Shown here one piece after another: positions 23,618 through 36,243 of a stretch of DNA of 64,000 nt; the first letter of the stretch is position 1; each line of letters begins with the position of its first letter. Origin of the DNA: Rhodeus uyekii (Eukaryota > Chordata > Actinopteri > Cypriniformes > Acheilognathidae); assembly GCA_037043235.1 (NCBI GenBank), contig JAWRVZ010000140.1:1233001-1297000 (forward strand). The letters run 5' to 3'. The position numbers and the translations under genes were made by a program. The notes beneath the pieces were generated by a model. That model was not told the origin of the DNA, searched no databases, and saw only the letters and a list, made by a program, of their open reading frames with translations.

Positions 23618-25442
23618 TATTATTCTTTTTCTTGTGCCATGGGAGTCTATGGCAGCCCATAGAACCGTAAACGGGAAAATGAAAAAAAGTTGGCACACTC
23701 ATTAAGGACAGTCCAATCATTGACCATAGCAAAATTGAAGTCTCTAACTCAATCTCTATAGCGCCACCAACTGTCCAAAGTTGCACTCACGTTTACGTTA
23801 ATAACTTTTGAACCGTATGTCCTAGAAACAAAATTTTTATGTCCACTGATTCCTTGGCTCAAGACGATTCGATTGCACCATATGACGTCATTTTCCGTCA
23901 TGAATATTTTCCCGCCATTTTGAATTTTATGAAAAACCTACTTTTTCGAACTCCTCCTAGGCCGTTTGTCCGATTTTCACGAAAATTGAACCACATCATC
24001 TCCAGACCATGGTGACAAAAAGTTATCCAAAGAAAGTTGAAATGTCAAACCGTTTATGAATAACTCACGAAAGAATCCGACGTAATGATCGCAAAAATGA
24101 ACTTGAGGCTATATCTCCACAACGCATTAGCGTTTTCTGACCAAACTCGGTGTGTGTTATGTCAATCATGGTCTGAGGCTACCTGCAGAGTTTTGGCGCT
24201 GTGCCCCCTAGTGGTCAGGAGATATGAAAAAGTGACATTTTTCCTTACAACTCCTGAACGCTTTGTCCAAAAATCTTAAAACTGGTCTCGTTAGATTCAG
24301 TGCATCATGCCGAGTCGTGCGATACCAAATTTTCCCATATCGGCCATTTAGAGCGTCGGCCATTTTGAATATTGTCATAAATTGCTATATTTAACAAATG
24401 GATTAGCGTATCGTTACGAAACTCAATATGTGTCTTTGGCACCTAACATTGATACGGCACAAAAAGTTTGGGGGCAGCGCCACCTTGTGGTCAAAAGTTA
24501 TAACCAAATTTACAAATATGCTAATAACTTTTGATGACGTTAACCTATTGTAAAACAAATGGTCTTAATGTGTTCATTGGGTCAAGCCGAGACCATAGAT
24601 ACCAAATATGTCATATTCGGCCAAACCTCCGATTTGCCATGTTATTTTTCTTTAAAAACCTACTTTTTCGAACTCCTCCCAGACCGTTTGTCCAATTTTC
24701 ACCAAAATTGAACCACATCATCTCCAGACCATCATGACCAAAAGTTATCCAAAGAAAGTTGATATGTCAAACCGTTTACGAATAACTCGCGAAAGAATCC
24801 AACGTAATGGTCGCAAAAATGAAATTGAGGCTTTATCTCCGCAACGCATTAGCGTTTTCTGACCAAACTAGGTGTGTGTTATGTCAATCATGGTCTGAGG
24901 CTACCTGCAGAGTTTTGGCGCTCTGCCCCCTAGTGGTCAGGAGATATTAAAAAACTGACTTTTTTGATTATAACTCCTGAACCCTTTGGCCAAAAATCAT
25001 GAAACTGGTCTCTTTAGATCCAGTGGGTCATGCCGAGTCCTGTGATACCAAATTTTCCCATATCGGCCATTTTGAGCGTCTGCCATTTCGATTTTTCTTA
25101 TAAGATTCTTTGTTTAACAAACACATGGCTTTAGTGGTCTGTCAGCAATGGTTTACCCAATTGAAAGCAAACTTTGCATGTGTCAATGTCACCACACTCT
25201 CAATGTACCACATGAATTGACACTACAATTTGGTTACAGCGCTGCCTGTTGATTGAATGTGATAAACCATTAAATCGAAATACTAAAGACCGTATTGTTG
25301 ATTTTTCAGCCATTTAGACTTAAGTCATATTGAAATGTCTTTAGATTCTTACTGCCGTTGGTCTGATGACGCCAGCCATGTCGGCATGACATTTAATGCC
25401 CTCCTTGCGCTTGGCCCCGTGATGGCTGCTAGCAGCTATATT
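23500..25442 (+). repeat. Family B long monomer 16, with two heads
   Basis: Heads at 23500 and 23562. The core differs from other long monomers in its middle (CGATTTGCCATGTTATTTTTC near 24630). Monomer 20 is a near-identical copy at a constant offset of 5436 bp. The 3' subterminal repeat is at 25409-25418 and the hairpin at 25425-25436. Confidence 0.9.
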
Positions 25443-25498
25443 TAGGGGCCAAGCACCGAAGGTGCGGAGGCACCTATTGTTTTTGTTCCGGTTCTTAT
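25443..25498 (+). repeat. 5' head, B type, single
   Basis: Standard head followed by a long uninterrupted TTA run. Confidence 0.9.
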
Positions 25499-26608
25499 TA
25501 TTATTATTATTATTATTCTTCTTCTGCCATTGAAGTCTATGACAGCCCATAGAACCGTAAGCGGGAAAATGAAAAAAAGTTGGCACACTCATAAAGGAGA
25601 GTCCAATCATTGACCATAGCAAAATTGAAGTCTCTAACTCAATCTCTCTACCGCCACCAACTGTCCAAAGTTGCACTCACGTTTACGTAAATAACTTTTG
25701 AACCGTATGTCCTAGAAACAAAATTCTTTTGTCCACTGATTCCTTGGCTCAAGACGATTCGATTGCACCCTATGACGTCATTTTCCGTCATGAAAATTTT
25801 CCCGCCATTTTGAATTTTATGAAAAACCTACTTTGTCGAACTCCTCCTAGGCCGTTCGTCCGATGTTCACGAAAATTGAACCACATCATCTCCTGACAAT
25901 GTTGACAAAACGATATATAAACAAAGTTGATTCGTCAAACCGTTTACGAATAACTCGTGAAAGAATCTGAGGTAAAAGTCGCCAAAATGAAATTGAGGCT
26001 TTATCTCCCCAATGCATTAGCCTTTTCTGACCAAACTAGGTGTGTGTTATGTCAATCATGGTTTGAGGCTACCTGCAGAGTTTTGGCGCTCTGCCCCCTA
26101 GTGGTCAGGAGATATTAAAAAACTGACTTTTTTGCTTATAACTCCTGAACCCTTTGGCCAAAAATCATGAAACTGGTCTCTTTAGATCCAATGGGTCATG
26201 CCGAGTCCTGTGATACCAAATTTTCCCATATCGGCCATTTTGAGCGTCTGCCATTTCGATTTTTCTTATAAGATTCTATGTTTAACAAACACATGACTTT
26301 AGTGCTCTGTCAGCAATGGTTTACCCAATTGAAAGCAAACTTTGCATGTGTCAATGTCACCACACTCTCAATGTACCACATGAATTGACACTACAATTTG
26401 GTTACAGCGCTGCCTGCTGGTTGAATGTGATAAACCATTAAATCGAATTACTAAAGACCGTATTGTTGATTTTTCAGCCATTTAGACTTAAGTCATATTG
26501 AAATGTCTTTAGATTCTTACTGCCATTGGTCTGATGATGCCAGCCATGTCGGCATGACATTTAATGCCCTCCTTGCGCTTGGCCCCGTGATGGCTGCTAG
26601 CAGCTATT
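25443..26608 (+). repeat. Family B short monomer 17, with head
   Basis: A single head, a long TTA run, and a short core. The 3' subterminal repeat is at 26577-26586 and the hairpin at 26593-26604. The terminal TATATT is shortened to TATT before the next head. Confidence 0.9.
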
Positions 26609-26726
26609 TAGGGGCCAAGCACCGAAGGTGCGGAGGCACCTATTGTTTTTGTTCCGGTTCTTATTATTATTAGGGGCCAAGCACCGAAGGTGCGGAGGCA
26701 CCTATTGTTTTTGTTCCGGTTCTTAT
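26609..26726 (+). repeat. Two tandem 5' heads, B type
   Basis: Heads at 26609 and 26671. Only the second is present in the near-identical monomer at 46318. Confidence 0.9.
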
Positions 26727-27830
26727 TATTATTATTATTATTATTATTCTTCTGCCATTGAAGTCTATGACAGCCCATAGAACCGTAAGCGGGAAAATGA
26801 AAAAAAGTTGGCACACTCATAAAGGAGAGTCCAATCATTGACCATAGCAAAATTGAAGTCTCTAACTCAATCTCTCTAGCGCCACCAACTGTCCAAAGTT
26901 GCACTCACGTTTACGTAAATAACTTTTGCACCGTATGTCCTAGAAACAGAATTCTTTTGTCCACTGATTCCTTGGCTCAAGACGATTCGATTGCACCCTA
27001 TGACGTCATTTTCCGTCATGAAAATTTTCCCGCCATTTTGAATTTTATGAAAAACCTACTTTGTCGAACTCCTCCTAGGCCGTTCGTCCGATGTTCACGA
27101 AAATTGAACCACATCATCTCCCGACAATGTGGACATAACGATATATAAAGAAAGTTGATTCGACAAACCGTTTACGAATAACTCGCGAAAGAATCTGAGG
27201 TAAAAGTCGCCAAAATGAAATTGAGGCTTTATCTCCCCAATGCATTAGCCTTTTCTGACCAAACTAGGTGTGTGTTATGTCAATCATGGTTTGAGGCTAC
27301 CTGCAGAGTTTTGGCGCTGTGCCCCCTAGTGGTCAGGAGTTATCAAAAACTGACTTTTTTGCTTATAACTTCTGAACCCTTTGGCCAAAAATCATGAAAC
27401 TGGTCTCTTTAGATCCAGTGGGTCATGCCGAGTCCTGTGATACCAAATATTCCCATATCGGCCATTTTGAGCGTCTGCCATTTCGATTTTTCTTATAAGA
27501 TGCAATGTTTAACAAACACTTGACTTTAGTGCTCTGTCAGGAATGGTTTACCCAATTGAAAGCAAACTTTGCATGTGTCAATGTCACCACACTCTCAATG
27601 TACCACACACTACAATTTGGTTACAGCGCTGCCTGTTGGTTGAATGCGATAAACCATTAAATCGAATTGCTAAAGACCGTATTGTTGGTTTTTCAGCCAT
27701 TTAGACTTAAGTCATATTGAAATGTCTTTAGATTTTTACTGCCGTTGGTCTGATGATGCCAGTCATGTCGGCATGACATATAATGCCCTCCTTGCGCTTG
27801 GCCCCGTGATGGCTGCTAGCAGCTATATTT
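26609..27830 (+). repeat. Family B short monomer 18, with two heads
   Basis: Heads at 26609 and 26671. From the second head onward it matches monomer 25 at a constant offset of 19647 bp. The 3' subterminal repeat is at 27796-27805 and the hairpin at 27812-27823. Confidence 0.9.
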
Positions 27831-28935
27831 ATTATTATTCTTCTTCTGCCATTGAAGTCTATGACAGCCCATAGAACCGTAAGCGGGAAAATGAAAAAAA
27901 GTTGGCACACTCATAAAGGAGAGTCTAATCATTGACCATAGCAAAATTGAAGTCTCTAACTCAATCTCTCTACCGCCACCAACTGTCCAAAGTTGCACTC
28001 ACGTTTACGTAAATAACTTTTGAACCGTATGTCCTAGAAACAGAATTCTTTTGTCCACTGATTCCTTGGCTCAAGACGATTCGATTGCACCCTATGACGT
28101 CATTTTCCGTCATGAAAATTTTCCCGCCATTTTGAATTTTATGAAAAACCTACTTTGTCGAACTCCTCCTAGGCCGTTCGTCCGATGTTCACGAAAATTG
28201 AACCACATCATCTCCTGACAAAGTGGACAAAACGATATATAAACAAAGTTGATTCGTCAAACCGTTTACGAATAACTCGTGAAAGAATCTGAGGTAAAAG
28301 TCGCCAAATTGAAACTGAGGCTTTATCTCCGCAATGCATTAGTCTTTTCTGACCAAACTAGGTGTGTGTTATGTCAATCATGGTCTGATGCTACCTGCAG
28401 AGTTTTGGCGCTCTGCCCCCTAGTGGTCAGGAGTTATGAAAAACTGACTTTTTTGCTTATAACTTCTGAACCCTTTGGCCAAAAAACATGAAACTGGTCT
28501 CTTTAGATCCAGTGGGTCATGCCGAGTCCTGTGATACCAAATATTCCCATATCGGCCATTTTGAGCGGCTGCCATTTCGATTTTTCTTATAAGATGCTAA
28601 GTTTAACAAACACATGACTTTAGTGCTCTGTCAGCAATGGTTTACCCAATTGAAAGCAAACTTTGCATGTGTCAGTCACCACACTCTCAATGTACCACAT
28701 GAATTGACACTACAATTTGGTTACAGCGCTGCCTGTTGGTTGAATGTGATAAACCATTAAATCGAAATACTAAAGACCGTATTGTTGATTTTTCAGCCAT
28801 TTAGACTTAAGTCATATTGAAATGTCTTTAGATTCTTACTGCCGTTGGTCTGATGATGCAAGCCATGTCGGCATAACATGTAATGCCCTCCTTGCGCTTG
28901 GCCCCGTGATGGCTGCTAGCAGCTATATTTATTAT
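27831..28935 (+). repeat. Family B short monomer 19, no head
   Basis: Short form whose 3' half matches monomers 14 and 28 (shared CATAACATGTAATG before the 3' end), while its 5' part resembles monomers 7 and 17. The 3' subterminal repeat is at 28896-28905 and the hairpin at 28912-28923. Confidence 0.9.
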
Positions 28936-29053
28936 TAGGGGCCAAGCACCGAAGGTGCGGAGGCACCTATTGTTTTTGTTCCGGTTCTTATTATTATTAG
29001 GGGCCAAGCACCGAAGGTGCGGAGGCACCTATTGTTTTTGTTCCGGTTCTTAT
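28936..29053 (+). repeat. Two tandem 5' heads, B type
   Basis: Heads at 28936 and 28998, the same pair as at 23500. Confidence 0.9.
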
Positions 29054-30878
29054 TATTATTCTTTTTCTTGTGCCATGGGAGTCTATGGCAGCCCATAGAA
29101 CCGTAAACGGGAAAATGAAAAAAAGTTGGCACACTCATTAAGGACAGTCCAATCATTGACCATAGCAAAATTGAAGTCTCTAACTCAATCTCTATAGCGC
29201 CACCAACTGTCCAAAGTTGCACTCACGTTTACGTTAATAACTTTTGAACCGTATGTCCTAGAAACAAAATTTTTATGTCCACTGATTCCTTGGCTCAAGA
29301 CGATTCGATTGCACCATATGACGTCATTTTCCGTCATGAATATTTTCCCGCCATTTTGAATTTTATGAAAAACCTACTTTTTCGAACTCCTCCTAGGCCG
29401 TTTGTCCGATTTTCACGAAAATTGAACCACATCATCTCCAGACCATGGTGACAAAAAGTTATCCAAAGAAAGTTGAAATGTCAAACCGTTTATGAATAAC
29501 TCACGAAAGAATCCGACGTAATGATCGCAAAAATGAACTTGAGGCTATATCTCCACAACGCATTAGCGTTTTCTGACCAAACTCGGTGTGTGTTATGTCA
29601 ATCATGGTCTGAGGCTACCTGCAGAGTTTTGGCGCTGTGCCCCCTAGTGGTCAGGAGATATGAAAAAGTGACATTTTTCCTTACAACTCCTGAACGCTTT
29701 GTCCAAAAATCTTAAAACTGGTCTCGTTAGATTCAGTGCATCATGCCGAGTCGTGCGATACCAAATTTTCCCATATCGGCCATTTAGAGCGTCGGCCATT
29801 TTGAATATTGTCATAAATTGCTATATTTAACAAATGGATTAGCGTATCGTTACGAAACTCAATATGTGTCTTTGGCACCTAACATTGATACGGCACAAAA
29901 AGTTTGGGGGCAGCGCCACCTTGTGGTCAAAAGTTATAACCAAATTTACAAATATGCTAATAACTTTTGATGACGTTAACCTATTGTAAAACAAATGGTC
30001 TTAATGTGTTCATTGGGTCAAGCCGAGACCATAGATACCAAATATGTCATATTCGGCCAAACCTCCGATTTGCCATGTTATTTTTCTTTAAAAACCTACT
30101 TTTTCGAACTCCTCCCAGACCGTTTGTCCAATTTTCACCAAAATTGAACCACATCATCTCCAGACCATCATGACCAAAAGTTATCCAAAGAAAGTTGATA
30201 TGTCAAACCGTTTACGAATAACTCGCGAAAGAATCCAACGTAATGGTCGCAAAAATGAAATTGAGGCTTTATCTCCGCAACGCATTAGCGTTTTCTGACC
30301 AAACTAGGTGTGTGTTATGTCAATCATGGTCTGAGGCTACCTGCAGAGTTTTGGCGCTCTGCCCCCTAGTGGTCAGGAGATATTAAAAAACTGACTTTTT
30401 TGATTATAACTCCTGAACCCTTTGGCCAAAAATCATGAAACTGGTCTCTTTAGATCCAGTGGGTCATGCCGAGTCCTGTGATACCAAATTTTCCCATATC
30501 GGCCATTTTGAGCGTCTGCCATTTCGATTTTTCTTATAAGATTCTTTGTTTAACAAACACATGGCTTTAGTGGTCTGTCAGCAATGGTTTACCCAATTGA
30601 AAGCAAACTTTGCATGTGTCAATGTCACCACACTCTCAATGTACCACATGAATTGACACTACAATTTGGTTACAGCGCTGCCTGTTGATTGAATGTGATA
30701 AACCATTAAATCGAAATACTAAAGACCGTATTGTTGATTTTTCAGCCATTTAGACTTAAGTCATATTGAAATGTCTTTAGATTCTTACTGCCGTTGGTCT
30801 GATGACGCCAGCCATGTCGGCATGACATTTAATGCCCTCCTTGCGCTTGGCCCCGTGATGGCTGCTAGCAGCTATATT
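28936..30878 (+). repeat. Family B long monomer 20, with two heads
   Basis: Heads at 28936 and 28998. It is a near-identical duplicate of monomer 16 (offset 5436). The 3' subterminal repeat is at 30845-30854 and the hairpin at 30861-30872. Confidence 0.9.
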
Positions 30879-30934
30879 TAGGGGCCAAGCACCGAAGGTG
30901 CGGAGGCACCTATTGTTTTTGTTCCGGTTCTTAT
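30879..30934 (+). repeat. 5' head, B type, single
   Basis: Standard head followed by a long TTA run. Confidence 0.9.
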
Positions 30935-32036
30935 TATTATTATTATTATTATTCTTCTTCTGCCATTGAAGTCTATGACAGCCCATAGAACCGTAAGCGG
31001 GAAAATGAAAAAAAGTTGGCACACTCATAAAGGAGAGTCCAATCATTGACCATAGCAAAATTGAAGTCTCTAACTCAATCTCTATAGCGCCACCAACCGT
31101 CCAAAGTTGCACTCACGTTTACGTAAATAACTTTTGAACCGTATGTCCTAGAAACAAAATTCTTTTGTCCACTGATTCCTTGGCTCAAGACGATTCGATT
31201 GCACCCTATGACGTCATTTTCCGTCATGAAAATTTTCCCGCCATTTTGAATTTTATGAAAAACCTACTTTGTCGAACTCCTCCTAGGCCGTTCGTCCGAT
31301 CTTCACGAAAATTGAACCACATCATCTCCCGACAATGTGGACAAAACGATATATAAAGAAAGTTGATTCGTCAAACTCTTTACGAATAACTTGCGAAAGA
31401 ATCCGAGGTAAAAGTCGCCAAAATGAAATTGAGGCTTTATCTCCGCAATGCATTAGCCTTTTCTGACCAAACTAAGTGTGTATTATGTCAATCATTGTCT
31501 GAGGCTACCTGCAGAGTTTTGGCACTGTGCCCCCTAGTGGTCAGGAGATATTAAAAAACTGACCTTTTTGATTATAACTCCTGAACGCTTTGTCTAAAAA
31601 TCATGAAACTGGTCTCTTTAGATCCAGTGGGTCATGCCGAGTCCTGTGATACCAAATTTTCCCATATCGGCCATTTTCAGCGTCGGATATTTAGAATTTT
31701 GTCATGAAATGCTATGCTTAAACACATGACTTTAAAGCAGTATGTCAGCAATGCTTTACCCTATTGACACCAAACTTTGCATGTGTCAATGTCACCACAC
31801 TCTCAATGTACCACATGAATTGACACTACAATTTGGTTACAGCGCTGCCTGTTGATTGAATGTGATAAACCATTAAATCGAAATACTAAAGACCGTATTG
31901 TTGATTTTTCAGCCATTTAGACTTAAGTCATATTGAAATGTCTTTAGATTCTTACTGCCGTTGGTCTGATGATGCCAGCCATGTCGGCATGACATTTAAT
32001 GCCCTCCTTGCGCTTGGCCCCGTGATGGCTGCTAGT
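30879..32036 (+). repeat. Family B short monomer 21, mosaic, 3' hairpin truncated
   Basis: One head and a short core. From about 31675 to 31790 it switches to the monomer-11-type 3' variant (TTAGAATTTTGTCATGAAATG, CCCTATTGACACC) and back. The 3' subterminal repeat is at 32012-32021. The hairpin stops after GCTGCTAG (32035) and joins a family-C head. Confidence 0.9.
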
Positions 32037-32152
32037 TAGGGGTTCAAACGCGAAGCGTTGAAAACCTATTGTAATTGTTAGGATTTTTATTATTATTAGG
32101 GGTTCAAACGCGAAGCGTTGAAAACCTATTGTAATTGTTAGGATTTTTATTA
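32037..32152 (+). repeat. Two tandem 5' heads, C type
   Basis: Heads at 32037 and 32097 (60-bp period). The start is TAGGGGTTCAAACG, with hairpin AACGC-GAA-GCGTT at 32047-32059. They keep the CCTATTG block and TTA-rich end of B heads, showing common ancestry. Confidence 0.9.
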
Positions 32153-33330
32153 TTATTATTATTCTTCTGCCGTAATGCGTCTCGTGCAGACCAAACCGTA
32201 AGGTCTAGAGACTTGAAAGTTTGTCAGATGGTAGGTCTCAATTTGGGGAGAACGTATCAAAATATGACGCAAATCGGGCAATAGGTGGCGCTACAGCGAC
32301 TACAAACGCGTACACGTTCATAACTCGTAAACCGTTTGTCGTACACTCAAGTGTCTTATATCCCTGGAATCCTTGGATCAAGACTTAGAAAATGTATATC
32401 TCCGATTTCATTTCCGCCTATAAAAATTTTCCGCCATTTTGAATTTTCTGAAAAAAAATTTTTTCGAACTCCTCATAGGCCGTTTGTCCAAATCACGCAA
32501 AATTTCCCACGCATCATCTAGAGACTCTCATGACCAAAAGTTGTCAAAGGAATTTTAATCGGTGATTCACGCTTGCAACAAGACAATAAAACGTTCGCAT
32601 AAGGCGGAGACACTTTTGCTAAAATCGTAATACCTCTGGAACGCAAAGAGATACTCTCACCAAACTTCACTTAGTCATGTATAAGATCAATATGTGGTCA
32701 CACCAAAAAAACTGCGATGATTGACCACTTGGTGGCGCTATATTGCGAAAAAAACACTCAATCACCTGTACAGGGTCACATGGTAGTCCGATTGACCTGA
32801 GACTTGTCATGCACGGTCTTTGTCCAAGGGTCCATGATGGTCTATGAGGACATTGGTGTATCTCAAAAAACATGACCGTCATCGGCCAATGAACTTTGAG
32901 CATCAATTAGACTAGCTTAACGAAGGTCGATCGGAACGAAACTCGATGGGCGTGTTTGACTCATGGCCCTAGTGGTCTGTCAGAATTTTGAAGAAAATCG
33001 GACACTAGTTGGCGCTAACGAGTTTTTTGCGTCTCTACTCACGTGGTGTTTCACGCATCCACAGAATATTGATATCATCTGATAGATCTCCTCATACTAA
33101 ACAACTTTGCCTCAAGAACCACTGCTGTCAATCAAATTGTTTGCGAAATATTGGACATTTTTGAAATTTAAAATTTTTCGAACTCGTCATAGGCCGTCAA
33201 TCTCACTGGCTTGAAAATTCACACGCATCATCTAGGGACACTCAAGGCAAAAAGTTGTCAAAGGATTTTCGATTAGTTAAACCGTTCAGCAGATACAATT
33301 TTTCATATATTTCTGATTTGGCCTATTGTG

Positions 33331-34063
33331 ATTAAAATGTCTATATATCTTGTCCAAAAACAAGAAACTTCACAAAACTGTGTAAATGTTAAGAACAAGA
33401 CATTATGAAGAAACTTGTGAGGTTTCATGTATTTCTGATGCTCGTACGGCTCACAATAAATTATAAACACTCTATATTTTAAAATCTTAGAAAAGCTGTT
33501 ATACTACTTTTGTCCACAAGAGAAACGTCACAGAACTGTGAACATGTTAAGAACAAGTCATTTTGAAGAAATGTGTCAGGTCTCATGTATTTCTGATGCT
33601 CATAGGGCTCACAATAAATAATAAACAATCTATATTTTAAAATCTTAGAAAAGCTGTAATACTACTTTTGTCCACAAGAGGCACCGTCAGGCTAGAAAAT
33701 CTTTTCATGTGGAGAACAAGTCAGATTGACATAGACTGACATAACAGTTCAGATGATATGATGTGTGGTGTTAAACATATCCACTATATTAATATAATTT
33801 GATAGATCTTTCTATAGTGAAAAAATGTGTAATATGATATGTCTATATATCGTTTACACAAACTAGAAACTTCATAAAGATGTGTTTATGTGGAGAACAA
33901 GTCAGATTGACATAGATCGACATTACAGTTCAGATGTTCAGTTCACAATATTAATATCATTTGATCTTCTCATTCTGAACATCTTTGAAAGATGTCTATA
34001 CATTGTTTGCACAAAGTAGAAACTTCACAGAACTGTGCACATTAGGAGAACTAGTCAGATTGA
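33331..34063 (+). repeat. Degenerate tandem modules in the 3' third of family C (reference C1)
   Basis: Five modules of about 150-180 bp share a signature of the type GTCTATATAT..GTTTACACAAA.TAGAAACTTCACA..ACTGTG...AGAACAAGTCA. The two clearest are 158 bp apart (33371 and 33529). The last three share GGAGAACAAGTCAGATTGAC-like ends at 33711, 33892 and 34045. Confidence 0.75.
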
Positions 34064-34136
34064 CCACAAACAGTCATGACAGCTCAGATGGTCCTGCTAC
34101 GTTTGAACCCCGGTCATTGCTGCTTGCAGCTATATT

Positions 34137-36243
34137 TATTATTATTATTATTATTCTTCTGCCGTAATGCGTCTCGTGCAGACCAAACCGTAAGGTCTAG
34201 AGACTTGAAACTTTGTCAGATGGTAGGTCTCAATTTGGGGAGAACGTATCAAAATATGACGCAATTCGGGCTATAGGTGGCGCTACAGCAACTACAAACG
34301 CGTACATGTTCATAACTCGTAAACCGTTTGTCGTACACTCAAGTGTCTTATATCTCTGGAATCCTTGGCTCAAAACTTAAAAAATGTATATCTCCGATTT
34401 CATTTCCGCCTATAAAAATTTTCCGCCATTTTGAATTTTCTGAAAAAAAAAGTTTTCGAACTCCTCATAGACCGTTTGTCCAAATCACGCAAAATTTCAC
34501 ACACATCATCTAGAGACTCTCATGACCAAAAGTTGTCAAAGGAATTTTGATCGGTGATTCACGCTTGCAACAAGACAATAAAACGTTCGGATAAGGTGGA
34601 GACACTTTTGCTAAAATTGTAATAGCTCTGGAACGCAAAGAGATAATCTCACCAAACTTCACATATTCATGTATAAGCTCAATATGTGGTCACACCAAAA
34701 AAACTGCGATGATTGACCACTTGGTGGCGCTATATTGCGAAAAAAACACTCAATCACCTGTACAGGGTCACATGGTAGTCCGATTGACCTGAGACTTGTC
34801 ATGCACGGTCTTTGTCCAAGGGTCCATGATGGTCTATGAGGACATTGGTGTATCTCAAAAAACATGACCGTCATCGGCCAATGAACTTTGAGCATCAATT
34901 AGACTAGCTTAACGAAGGTCGATCGGAACGAAACTCGATGGGCGTGTTTAACTCATGGCCCTAGTGGTCTGTCAGAATTTTGAAGAAAATCGGACACTAG
35001 TTGGCGCTAACGAGTTTTTTGCGTCTCTACTCGCGTGGTGTTTCTCGCATCCACAAAATATTGATATCATCTGATAGATCTCCTCATACTGAACAACTTT
35101 GCCTCAAGAACCACTGCTGTCAATCAAATTGTTTGCGAAATATTGGAGATTTTTGAAATTTCAAATTTTTCGAACTCGTCATAGGCCGTCAATCTCACTG
35201 GCTTGAAAATTCACACGCATCATCTAGGGACACTCAAGGGAAAAAGTTATTCAAAGAATTTTGATCAGTCAAACCCTTCAGCAGATATGATTTTTCATAT
35301 ATTTCTGGTTTGGCCTATTGTGAATAAAAAGTCTATATATCTTGTCCACAAACAAGAAACTTCACAAAACTCTGAAAATGTTAAGAACAAGTCATTTTGA
35401 AGAAACGTGTGAGGTTTCATGTATTTCTGATGCTCGTACGGTTCACAATAAATTATAAACTTTCTATATTTTAAAATCTTAGAAAAGCTGTCATACTAGT
35501 TTTGTCCACAAGAGGCACTGTCAGTCTAGGGAATCTTTTTATTCCATTTCGAGCTTGAAAGCTCTCTGTTGACATGTTGTTTCAAAACATTTGTAACATA
35601 TCTACATATTGTTTACACAAACTAGAAGCTTCATAAAGCTGCCTTTATGTGGAGAACAAGTCAGATTGACATAGACTGACATTAACCGACAGAACAGTTC
35701 AGATGTTCAGTTCACAATATTAATATCATTTAATCTTCTCAGTCTGAACATCTTTGAAAGATGTCTATTCATTGTTTGCACAGAGTAGAAACTTCACAGA
35801 ACTGTGCTCATTAGGAAAACTAGTCAGATTGACAAAAAAAGGTCATAACAGTTCAAATGATATGACGTGCAGTGTTAAACATATCCACATTGTTATCATT
35901 TGGTAGATCTTCCCATACTGAAAAAAATTTGTAACATGTCTATATATCATTTACACAAACTAGAAACTTCATAAAGCTTTGTGTATGTGGAGAACAAGTC
36001 AGATTGACATAGACCGACATAAACCGACATAACTGTTCATATGTTCAGTTCACAATGTCAATATCATTTGATCTTCTCATTCTGAACATCTTTGAAAGAT
36101 GTCTATACATTGTTTGTACAGAGTAGAAACTTCACAGAACTGTGCACATTAGGAGAACTAGTCAGATTGACCACAAACCGTCTTGACAGCTCAGATGGTC
36201 TTGCGACGTTTGAACCCCGGTCATTGCTGCTTGCAGCTATATT
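34137..36243 (+). repeat. Family C monomer 2, no head
   Basis: Starts in a (TTA)n tract directly after TATATT. Its first kilobase is almost the same as C1; the module region in the last third differs in order and length. The 3' subterminal repeat GTTTGAACCCC is at 36208-36218 and the hairpin at 36226-36237. Confidence 0.9.

Larger units (their letters stand above)
32037..34136 (+). repeat. Family C monomer 1, with two C heads
   Basis: Two C heads (32037 and 32097) carry GGGGTTCAAACG and an AACGC-GAA-GCGTT hairpin. The core differs from A/B but begins with a comparable block (CCGCCATTTTGAATTTTCTG, CGAACTCCTCATAGGCCG). The last third, about 33331-34063, is five degenerate modules of about 150-180 bp. 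The 3' subterminal repeat CGTTTGAACCCC ends at 34111 and the hairpin GCTGCTTGCAGC is at 34119-34130. Confidence 0.9.

Noticed and set aside
32667..32906. A 79-codon minus-strand frame kept almost unchanged in C1-C4 (also 34659, 36763, 39028)
   Set aside because: The DNA of this block is nearly identical among the four copies, so conservation of the frame needs no selection. In the diverged C5 copy the frame is not maintained, and no domain is visible.
34119..34140. TATATTTA after the 3' hairpin as a TATA box
   Set aside because: It is the fixed 3' end of each monomer, with no transcript, initiator or downstream gene to support promoter function.
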